Shown here piece after piece: positions 54,548 through 62,980 of a stretch of DNA of 64,000 nt (its first letter is position 1; each line of letters opens with the position of its first letter). Below the pieces are notes generated by a model, which was not told the origin of the DNA, searched no databases, and saw only the letters and a program-made list of their open reading frames with translations. Both the position numbers and the translations under genes were made by a program. This DNA comes from CAVWDI01 sp963793095 (GTDB lineage: Bacteria > Chloroflexota > Anaerolineae > Anaerolineales > UBA4823). The DNA lies in NCBI GenBank assembly GCA_963793095.1, contig CAWBYY010000004.1:186001-250000 (forward strand), in the 5' to 3' direction.

Positions 54548-56678
54548 CTACCCGGGGAAATTAGCAGTATCTATTAAAAGTCGTTGTACTGCTCGAATAA
54601 ATAGACCCTGTGATTCAAAACCTCTTTCGTTCAATTCACATAACCCAAAATAAACCTTGTTCCTGCACCTGCGCAGCAATCCAGTTGTCACCCGGCTCAG
54701 CGTATCTTTTCCATAGGCAAATTCTTCTTTATCGGTCCATTTTTGTTCGCGGTTCCAAGACCGGCTCAGTACATATGGTTGGGTTAAGGGCTGGTTCAAG
54801 CGTTCATGCCACCCACGGCTGCCAGTATCCAGCCAGATCTGATATTCCACCGGCCGATTATGCATCAAAAAAGTGTACGCAGGCGCGATATATACCGCAT
54901 CCCTGGGAACCTCCTGCCACTGCTGGACATATTGCGCCGCTATCACTCCCTCCTGAACCATATAGAAGAATTCCTTCCCCATCTGGCTGCGGTTCCCTTC
55001 AATGCTGTCTGAAGTTGCCCATCTGAATTTTTTGATCAACTCGACAAAATTTGCCACAATTTGACTGGAATTTATATCCAGGTACAGACCAAAACCAGGC
55101 TGGGATAGTATTTCCCCGAACAATTTACTGACAAATACATCTAAATTCTCATCCATGGATTGATTTTCCAGCAGCCAGATGCGTAACTTCTCATACTTTT
55201 CTCCAAATCTGTAAGTTATTCGCTCCTGCATTTCCGGTTTGATCAGAATAAATTCGGATAAATCCGGTGGGTTATGTTTATCCCTGTAAACAATTTTGGT
55301 CAGTAGATTCGCCCGGATAATGTCTAATCCCTGGATAGCAGTAATCAATGCATTGGTTACTTCAGTTTTAGTAGGTGGATATCCCCAATTCGGGTATGAA
55401 AGCGCTATCAAGGTTAAAAGACACCTGATCACAGGCTCATCCCGGAGTGCCCGGGAAGGCCGGTGGGTATAAAAAGGTATTCCAGCGCTTTTAAACCTTT
55501 CCGTCAACATAAAACTCAGTGAATCAGAAATATATGGAGCAATAATAACAATCTCCCCCGGCGAAGTTCCATCTCTGATAAGGCAATTCGCCATTTCAAC
55601 TGACCAATCCAGCATTTCCGGAAAATATCTGTTGACGCCGATTTCAAAAGCATTTTTCGGATTGATTCGGGGTCCTTTATCAATGGGTTTTATTTTATCT
55701 GGCGAAGGAAAAGAGACATCGGGTTTAATCTGTTGCGCCAGCAGTTGGTTAAATCCATCAATCTCTTTCGACATTACAAATGAATGCTCGAATTGAATTA
55801 AACTCGAACAAATTACTTTCAGTTCACAGGCTGATTCCGGGTCAGCGCCTAAAAAATTTCTGAATCCAGAATTGGAATCATATACAAATAAAAGCGAATT
55901 CCATTATAGGCGCCCATGACCGGATAATTTTGTGGGTAACCGGTGTATCTTCTTCAATATTATCCGCTATCAGGTGTTTATAAGTCCGGGAAAATAAATT
56001 TTCGAACTCTGGCATGTGTATGATGTATCGGTGAAATATTTCCACCTGAAGTGAATAATCCAGCAGATTGTTCTCAAGACAGTGCTGCCGGAATAAATTC
56101 ACACACTTCTGGACATCATTGTATACATTTACCTGGCCTGGATCCCCGCTCCAGGCTGCCTCTAAAATTGAACCAATTTCAGTGTAATCAAAACCCACCA
56201 GAGCAGATTTGTTTAAGTTGTCAAGTATCTGGCTGTAAAGCCTGTTTCTCTCAAGCGTGACGGAATCAAATAACCCTTCTTTGAAGAACGGCTGGATAAT
56301 TTTTGATAGAAAATATTGGGCCGTTTCCAGGGTTAAGAAGATGGGGTTCTTCCCTTTGGAAATGAATCCTGCTTTCTCCGCAATCTCAGGCCAGAACAGA
56401 TCGATCATTCTCCTGGCGATGCCAGCGATTGTCACTATCGTCACCTCCCCTCCAGCCATCACTCCAGGATGCTGAACTGCATCCCAATATGGATTTCCAA
56501 GTGTTCTCTGGGGGATCAGGACTAGAATTGAATCTCCTGGAACTCCCTGTTCCATTAAGAAAAGAAGTCGCTCGACTGCGGTTGTAGTCTTTCCCGTGCC
56601 AGCTGGGCCCTCAAGAAATATCTTGCTCTTTACTGGTTTTTGGATAACCTCTACCTGCTGCTCCGATAATCTGACCAT
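54548..56678 (-). CDS. AddB-like SF1 helicase-fold protein (one frameshift)
   Basis: About 709 residues in two frames. Walker A is LEGPAGTGKTTTAVERLLF near the N-terminus and the SF1 fold continues (LVLIPQRTLGNPYW, MPEFENLFSRTYKHLIADNIEEDTP). The frame is lost near 55895; one base less links EFxLLFVYDSNSGFRNFLG with the second half. The later part shows IVIIAPYISDSLSFMLTERFKSAGIPFYTHR and PVIRCLLTLIALSYP as in AddB and RecC-like proteins. The Walker B Glu-rich motif reads DNIEED in place of DExQ, so it may bind but not strongly hydrolyse ATP. It is the first gene of the repair cluster. Confidence 0.78.
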
Positions 56679-56718
56679 TCTTTCCTAATATTATTCAAAT
56701 TCAAAGGGATCAAAATAT

Positions 56719-57036
56719 TCAGACGAAAAAAGCCAGCAATACCCAAAGGACAATCATACCGATTGCTACAGTCAGGATAGGGCTTTTTGTCTTCCAGGCT
56801 ACAAGGACCGCGATTATGCTCGCAATCAAGCGGAAATTTCCAAAATTTAGCTGCAGTTCATCCCCGCTGTACAGAACCTCTGGCAGGATAATGGCAGTTA
56901 ATACTGCTGGGGGTACAAAGTACAATCCGGTTTTAATATCACCCGGGATTTCCCTATCTCCAACCAGAAGGATAAAGGATAACCGCAGACCATATGTGAT
57001 CGCTCCAGCGATGATCATAATCAGCCACAGATTCAT
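56719..57036 (-). CDS. azlD: Branched-chain amino acid exporter small subunit AzlD
   Basis: A 105-residue AzlD family protein with four helices. ITYGLRLSFILLVGDREIP and VPPAVLTAIILPEVLY are typical, as is SIIAVLVAWKTKSPILTVAIGM. With AzlC it forms an exporter of branched-chain or related amino acids. It overlaps azlC by four bases. Confidence 0.92.
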   Translation of the reverse strand: MNLWLIMIIAGAITYGLRLSFILLVGDREIPGDIKTGLYFVPPAVLTAIILPEVLYSGDELQLNFGNFRLIASIIAVLVAWKTKSPILTVAIGMIVLWVLLAFFV

Positions 57037-57770
57037 AATCGTTTTTTCAAGATTACCCCAACTGTGATACCAACAAATGCGGCTGCAACCAGGCCGATTT
57101 TATACGGCAATGCATAAGCAAACACAGAAATTAAACCAGCAACTAAGGCTGCCATCAAACTGGCTCGATCGTCGAAGGTTGGGACCACAAGCGCAATTAA
57201 AGTCAAGGCGAGGGTAAAATCCAGAGACCAGCTTTCCGGGATTATTGCACCAAGAAAGATGCCTGCTGCGGTGGATATCTGCCAGATACTCCACAGCCCA
57301 AACCCAGCCCCAAGATAATAAAAATTTTTGTATGTATATCTGTCGTTTAAGATTTTAGGAATCCTTTCACCTGGATTGAAGGCTTCCAGGTCTTTTTCAA
57401 GTTTTCTGAAATGAGCTATCGCTACTGCATATGCTTCATCGGTTAGAAAATAAGCCAGAAAGAATTTCCACTTTTTTGATAGATTTATAAAATACGGTGC
57501 GATTGATGCGCTGTAAAGCAAATGGCGCAAATTGACTACTGCAATTGTGAATACGATAACAAACCCGAAGACACTGTTGCCAATCAGTTGTGTGGCGATA
57601 AACTGGGATGAACCTGCAAAAACGATTGATGACATCGCCTGGGCTTGCACTGGCAGCATTCCAGCATCCAGGGCAAGCACTCCATAAATCATCCCGAAGG
57701 GAATCACACCAATAAGTATCGGGAGGACAGCCTTAAAACCGGATATAAACTCGGAAACCTGTGGGCGCAT
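57033..57770 (-). CDS. azlC: Branched-chain amino acid exporter large subunit AzlC
   Basis: A 245-residue membrane protein with about seven helices. The AzlC signature is in GVIPFGMIYGVLALDAGM, MSSIVFAGSSQFIATQLIG and VNLRHLLYSASIAPYF, plus LTDEAYAVAI. It is the large subunit of the AzlCD exporter. It lies 35 bases downstream of the MttB-family gene on the same strand, perhaps moving a product or the amino part of the methylated substrate; that link is inference. Confidence 0.92.
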   Translation of the reverse strand: MRPQVSEFISGFKAVLPILIGVIPFGMIYGVLALDAGMLPVQAQAMSSIVFAGSSQFIATQLIGNSVFGFVIVFTIAVVNLRHLLYSASIAPYFINLSKKWKFFLAYFLTDEAYAVAIAHFRKLEKDLEAFNPGERIPKILNDRYTYKNFYYLGAGFGLWSIWQISTAAGIFLGAIIPESWSLDFTLALTLIALVVPTFDDRASLMAALVAGLISVFAYALPYKIGLVAAAFVGITVGVILKKRL

Positions 57771-57805
57771 CCAATGATCAAAAAATCTCTGTATTCAACT
57801 CATGC

Positions 57806-59258
57806 TCATTGGTTCTCAAGCTGGCTGATAATCCTGTTGAGCTCTTCTTTAAGGTCTGGTTCAAGCGGTTCCGGATTGTATTCCTTCAATATTTTTTGGG
57901 CTTTTTTCCTTGCCCATTCTCTGGCGCCAGATTTATCTTTCTCCCACGCCTCGTATGAACGCCTGTCCATAAGATTCGGCTGCCAGCGTTTTCGCATATT
58001 ATTACGGGTGTGTTTCTGACTCAAATAATTGCCTCCTGGTCCAACATCCTTAATGACATCAACAGCAAGCTTATCAGCATCAACAACAATCCCCTTAAAC
58101 ATTGACTCCAGGATACTCCAGATTTCCGAATCCATCAGCAGCATCTCAAAAGAGAAAATGCGCGAACCATGCAGTAAGCCAGCGCCAAGCAGCATGTCGG
58201 ATAATGTCGAAACAGCCATGAATGAAGAAAAACTATTATCAACTGCGGCCTGCCAATCCGGTTGCTTGGCGCCGGTGGCAAATGCGCCCATTGAAAGCGG
58301 GATATTATAAAAATCAGCCAGAACATTTGTCGCTGCACCAAACAGAAAATCCTCCGGTCCTCCTCCAGTGTATGCCCCGGTTCGAAAGTCTATGGATGTT
58401 TGCGCAGCGGCATAAAAAAATGGACTCCCGGGAGCAGTCATTTGCATAAGAGTCAGGGCTGAAATCACTTCCGCATTTCCGACAACCAGGTTGCCTGCTA
58501 ATGTAACTGGCCCGCTTGAACCGCACGAAGCCATTGTCATATAGCCAACCGGGATGCCAGCTCTGGCACAGACAAGACCCGCCTCAATGCTGCCCCCATC
58601 ATGGCCCAAAGGACTGATTGTGCACTGCATGATTGAAAGCACTGGCCTTCTCCGTAGTTCCTCCCCTGCCGCCAGCCATGGCTGACGCCATTTCCGCTGC
58701 GGCAATCATTTCACGTTCAGTGACAATTGATTCTGTTTGCAGGTGTTTTTTGCTGACTGACCAAACCGCTTCCAGTTCATGCAAGCCCCTGCTCTCGGGT
58801 GGACAATCCTGGGCGGAAAGGGCTACCCAGTGAAATGCAATTTCCTCAAGATAGTCCGCAACTCTGGCCACATCCTGCACATCCTTTTTCAGCGATCTGC
58901 TTTTATCTCCAGTAAAAACATCGATTATCTCAACCCCACATCCATCTGTTCCCAGGTAACTGTGGTTGCCATCTAATGGCAGATCAAGGTCTGAATCCAT
59001 CGCCGCTAAATCATACACAGGCGGGGCAAGTGCTATGAATTCTTCGACGATCTCCCCAGGGATACGGGCGACTTTAGCTGCCCGGTCTACGCTTGCCCCG
59101 TGATCCTCGAGAACATCCAATGCCTTTTCGGATGGGAATTTAACGCCTACCGATTCGATCACATCCAATGTTGCCGTATGGATTTTATTGACATCTTCAG
59201 GGGTTAAAATTTCCAGTTTTAGTTTAGGGTTTTCAACGCTCTTTATTTTATTTCCCAT
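57806..59258 (-). CDS. MttB-family (trimethylamine methyltransferase-like) protein B (one frameshift)
   Basis: About 483 residues. The start is MGNKIKSVENPKLKLEILTP. The family pattern is seen in IHTATLDVIESVGVKFPSEKALDVLEDHGASVD, and later HDGGSIEAGLVCARAGIPVGYMTMASCGSSGPVTLAGNL. The frame breaks near 58655 in GGGG; one G less gives AGGREELRRRPVLS. There is no in-frame amber codon at the pyrrolysine site, so it belongs to the non-Pyl MttB group (for example glycine-betaine or other quaternary amine methyltransferases). It would transfer a methyl group to a corrinoid protein, which is not in the window. It is 38 bases behind protein A. Confidence 0.83.
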
Positions 59259-59296
59259 GGTTTTCCCTTTGGTAATTAAAAAGATGGGTTTAATAT

Positions 59297-60793
59297 TCAA
59301 CCAACGATTGTATTCGATTGCATTTCGATCGGGTTGTATGTGAAAGGCAGCGACTGTAATCCAAATCTGCTGGCCTCAGTTTCCGCAATCTTCTTCAATT
59401 CAGAACGGATATCCTCGTCTAAAACAGGCGCCTGGTATGAATTGATTAAATGTTCAACCCGGCTTGAAGCCCGTTCAACGACTGATCTGGCTCCACTCAA
59501 ATCCCATGAGTTATACGACCCGCGGTCAATAATTTCCGAGGGGATATAAAATTCATCTTTATACCACTTTCGTGTATGGGGGTTTGAAAGGTAGCCCGAA
59601 TGATGACCCATCTCCCTGATTAAATCCATACCGATAGGATCATCCCGTTTCTGAATACCCTGAACAAATCGTTTTGCCAGCCCAATTATTTCTGCATCGA
59701 TCACAAGTTTTTCAATACTCTGGCAGCTTTCAAAATCCAGCATCCCCGCACCGGAAATCATGTTTGCGCCAGTAAGAGCGGCTGCCAGTGCGCCCCCCAT
59801 CGATTCAAATCCGCATTGAGCGTCAATAATTTTGGCATCGCTCATCCCCATGTAAACATGAGTTGGAATATTCAGGCTCTTTCCAATCTCAACATAGGCT
59901 GCATCGATCAGCCATGTCCCGGCTGCGCCCATCGGCGTGGTCCCGTTTTTCATGTCAAAAATTGAGGGCGAGCCGCCCCAGATAACCGGCGCCCCAGGGT
60001 TTGTAAGCTGGTGAATGACAATCCCACTCAAACTTTCAGCTGCATGCTGTACCACTGCGCCTGCAAGCGTAACCGGGGCGGTTGCCCCTGCCAGCGGCAT
60101 TGATACCAGCTCAGCTGGAATTCCAGTCCTGGCGCAGTCCATCAAATTCTGGCAGGTCAGATTACTCCACAACAACGGTGGAGATGGACATACATCAAAA
60201 ACAGCGATCGGTTTTGAAGCCAGCTCCAGGTCTCCTCCGGAGACTGCTGAAAGCATTTCCTTCATAACCCACCAGGTGTCTATTCCGAAAGCGCCAGTAA
60301 TGACCGGTTTTTTCATAAAGTTTAGTGCCAGGTATAAACGGTACCAGTCACCCATCCCTTCCGGGACATCAGAAGGGATAAGTGCGGTACTCTGGGCATC
60401 GATCTGCGGAAGCGTTTCTACAATTTTTACAAATTTAATTAAATCCTGGGTTACAGGCTGGCGGTGTTTCCCGGTTTTTGTGTCCAGATAAAATATCGCG
60501 GTAGAACCAGGGTCAAAATGGATATTATCCCCACCATAGGTAACGACAGGTTTACCTTCCAAATCATAAAGATAGAAAACATCTGGAGCAGTTGCGACTG
60601 CATCAAAAACCACCTTTTCAGGGATTCTGGCGACTGAAAGGCTTTTATCAATAGATCCGCCAGAGTCTGCAATGAGGTTGAGTGCTCCCTCGTTTTTGAT
60701 CCTCACACCCGGATCCATCAAAACACTTACAGCCTCGCTTATTATTTTTGATTTAAAATCATTTTCTAGCACCTCTATTTTTATTTCGTCCAT
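59297..60793 (-). CDS. MttB-family (trimethylamine methyltransferase-like) protein A
   Basis: A 498-residue intact family member. Characteristic parts are VSVLMDPGVRIKNEGALNLIADSG, LVSMPLAGATAPVTLAGAVVQHAAESLSG, PVIWGGSPSIFDMKNGT and QCGFESMGGALAAALTG. No in-frame TAG is read through, so it does not encode pyrrolysine. It pairs with protein B in one transcript. Known non-Pyl relatives demethylate glycine betaine, carnitine, proline betaine or similar compounds using cobalamin. The substrate here is unknown, but a divergent ABC uptake system starts 272 bases away. Confidence 0.88.
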   Translation of the reverse strand: MDEIKIEVLENDFKSKIISEAVSVLMDPGVRIKNEGALNLIADSGGSIDKSLSVARIPEKVVFDAVATAPDVFYLYDLEGKPVVTYGGDNIHFDPGSTAIFYLDTKTGKHRQPVTQDLIKFVKIVETLPQIDAQSTALIPSDVPEGMGDWYRLYLALNFMKKPVITGAFGIDTWWVMKEMLSAVSGGDLELASKPIAVFDVCPSPPLLWSNLTCQNLMDCARTGIPAELVSMPLAGATAPVTLAGAVVQHAAESLSGIVIHQLTNPGAPVIWGGSPSIFDMKNGTTPMGAAGTWLIDAAYVEIGKSLNIPTHVYMGMSDAKIIDAQCGFESMGGALAAALTGANMISGAGMLDFESCQSIEKLVIDAEIIGLAKRFVQGIQKRDDPIGMDLIREMGHHSGYLSNPHTRKWYKDEFYIPSEIIDRGSYNSWDLSGARSVVERASSRVEHLINSYQAPVLDEDIRSELKKIAETEASRFGLQSLPFTYNPIEMQSNTIVG

Positions 60794-60853
60794 CTACAAT
60801 CTCCAGCTATAGATTTTTTATTGCCCAGGATTATTAAAAGTACTTGAACTATC

Positions 60854-60882
60854 TTTACGTTTTTCTGTATTATTTATATAAT
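60854..60882 (+). promoter_or_regulatory. Promoter of the ABC substrate-binding protein
   Basis: TTTACG (60854-60859), 17 bases, TATAAT (60877-60882). Initiation near 60890 would leave a 5' leader of about 176 bases before ATG 61066. Confidence 0.6.
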
Positions 60883-61065
60883 GTTCAAATCCAAATCTTA
60901 TGGTGTGTTATATTTCAAGCGAGATTTGAAAAAGAGAATTTTATTAAAATTTAATAGGAGGTGATAACATCCAGTATTATACAATGGTTACCATTTCAAA
61001 AACATGACGGCCCAAAAAATTCTTCCTATCAATCAACCAATTAGTAATTCTCAAGGAGGAGAAAT

Positions 61066-62841
61066 ATGTCGCACTTTAAGCGAATCAGATGGTTACTGTT
61101 TATTCTGGTTGTAGTAAGTCTAATTCTGGCTTCCTGCGCACAACCAGCCGCTCCACCCACGGAAGAACCGGCTGCTGAGGAACCGGCAGCAGAAGAACCA
61201 ATGGAAGAGGAACCTGTGGCAGAAGAGCCTGTGGAAGAAGAACCAGCAGCCGAGGAACCAGCCGAGGAAGAACCCGTCGCACCCCCGGAAGATCGTAAAG
61301 TCGCCACATTCATTTTCACCCAGGAATTTGACACCCTCAACCCAGCTTATACAAACATGTGGTTTTCTCTGATCACACAGCAGTTATGGAACTGCTGGGC
61401 ATGGACATTTGATGATCAGAATCAACTTATACCGGACCTTGTTGCGGAAATACCCAGTACTGAAAATGGAGGTATTTCTGAAGATGGAAAAATAATAACA
61501 TTGACCCTGCGTGATGACATCGTCTGGTCTGATGGCACACCAATTACAGCCGACGATTTTATTTTCACCTATGAAATGTACATTGATCCAGCCAACACGG
61601 TTGCTCAGGTTTCACCTTACGACCAAATTGAAAGCATGGAAGCCCCTGATCCCCAAACAGTTGTGATGAATTTCAGTGAACCTTATGCTCCCTGGGCAGG
61701 ATCGCTGTGGAAAGGTATTCTTCCCGCCCATGTATTAAAACCAGTTTTTGAAGCGGAAGGTACAATCGATACCGCAGACTGGAGTCGAGAGCCTACTGTA
61801 GGTTGTGGTCCCTATGTTTTTGATGAATGGGAATCAGGCAGTTTTACCCGTTTCGTCGCAAACGAGAACTACTGGCTGGGCAAACCTAACATCGATGAAA
61901 TATTCATCCGGTTCGTTCCAGATGATGCCTCCCAGGTAGCTGCTCTGATCGCTGGAGATGGCGATTTAGGTACTTTCTTCGCATATTCCGACATGCCAGC
62001 ATTGGAAGAAGCTGGGGTGATTCTTTACAAGGTTCCTTCTGGTTATAATGAGGGCTGGTTCTTAAACCTTGGGGAGAAAGGTCACCCAGCGCTGAAAGAT
62101 CAAAAAGTTCGCCAGGCGCTGGCTTATGGATTTGACCGGTTCTCGCTGAACAGGGACCTCAACTACGACAAGACTGTCCCGGCAATCACATACTGGGATA
62201 ATATGGGTTTCAACGATCCATCACTGACAGAACCCTATCCCTTCGATCCTGCAATGGCAAACCAGCTACTTGATGAAGCCGGCTGGGTTGACACCAATGG
62301 AGACGGAGTCCGTGACAAAGATGGGGTTGAATTGGTTCTGAGATATGGGACTACAACCCGGGAAGTCCGGATCGATACCCAGGCGGTAGCCCAGCAGCAG
62401 CTTGCGGAAGTAGGAGTCCAGCTGGATCTTTTGAACTTCGAATTAGACATTTTCTTCTCAGGCTACGGCGAGGGTGGGCCCTGCGCCTCCGGTGAACTCG
62501 ACATTTGTGAATTCTCTACCAATCCGAATTTCCCGGATCCAGATGCTATGGATTGGCTCTGTAGTGAGATTCCCTCAGATGAATCACCGGGCGGCACAAA
62601 CTGGTCAGCTCTATGTGATGAAGATCTAGATGGGCTGTTCCTGCTGCAGACTACCCAGGTTGATCCTGCTGAGCGCCAGCAAACATTCAATCAAATTACT
62701 AAGTTGATCTTTGACCAGGCATACTGGATTGGCATCTGGCAGGATCCTGACTGGTTTGCTACCAGCGACAAGCTCTCAGGTGTAAAATTCTCTGGAGCAA
62801 CTCCCTTCTACAATATCATGGAATGGGAAATGGTAGAATAA
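61066..62841 (+). CDS. ABC transporter substrate-binding lipoprotein, family 5 (peptide/nickel type)
   Basis: A 591-residue lipoprotein. The signal peptide ends LILASC with the lipidated Cys at 24, followed by a Glu/Pro-rich linker (about residues 26-75). The family 5 (SBP_bac_5) domain follows: FDTLNPAYTN, LRDDIVWSDGTPITADDFIFTYEMY, VGCGPYVFDEWESGSF, KVRQALAYGFDRFSLNRDL. Binding proteins of this type carry oligopeptides, nickel, opines or glycosides. AAGGAGGAG precedes ATG. A terminator-like hairpin lies between it and the permease, a common way to make more binding protein. Confidence 0.92.
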   Translation: MSHFKRIRWLLFILVVVSLILASCAQPAAPPTEEPAAEEPAAEEPMEEEPVAEEPVEEEPAAEEPAEEEPVAPPEDRKVATFIFTQEFDTLNPAYTNMWFSLITQQLWNCWAWTFDDQNQLIPDLVAEIPSTENGGISEDGKIITLTLRDDIVWSDGTPITADDFIFTYEMYIDPANTVAQVSPYDQIESMEAPDPQTVVMNFSEPYAPWAGSLWKGILPAHVLKPVFEAEGTIDTADWSREPTVGCGPYVFDEWESGSFTRFVANENYWLGKPNIDEIFIRFVPDDASQVAALIAGDGDLGTFFAYSDMPALEEAGVILYKVPSGYNEGWFLNLGEKGHPALKDQKVRQALAYGFDRFSLNRDLNYDKTVPAITYWDNMGFNDPSLTEPYPFDPAMANQLLDEAGWVDTNGDGVRDKDGVELVLRYGTTTREVRIDTQAVAQQQLAEVGVQLDLLNFELDIFFSGYGEGGPCASGELDICEFSTNPNFPDPDAMDWLCSEIPSDESPGGTNWSALCDEDLDGLFLLQTTQVDPAERQQTFNQITKLIFDQAYWIGIWQDPDWFATSDKLSGVKFSGATPFYNIMEWEMVE

Positions 62842-62869
62842 CGTCAACCAGTCTTTTCTTATCGAAATT

Positions 62870-62909
62870 GAGCCGGGGGATTGTAATTCTCCCGGCTCGG
62901 TTTTTTTTT
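62870..62909 (+). terminator. Attenuating terminator between binding protein and permease
   Basis: GAGCCGGG (62870-62877) pairs with CCCGGCTC (62891-62898), followed by a T-rich run of nine. Partial read-through would feed the permease gene downstream. Confidence 0.8.
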
Positions 62910-62980
62910 CTGAATTTTTACTCAAATTTTTTCAACAGAAATATTTTGAAAACGGCATGGCTGAGTAGAAGGAGTAATAG

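Noticed and set aside
57806..60793. Pyrrolysine in the MttB-family proteins
   Set aside because: No in-frame amber codon interrupts either gene; the only break in protein B is a one-base shift in GGGG.
61041..61340. Minus-strand frames of Ser/Ala/Gly or Leu/Pro/Val repeats
   Set aside because: Antisense shadows of the Glu/Pro linker of the ABC binding protein.
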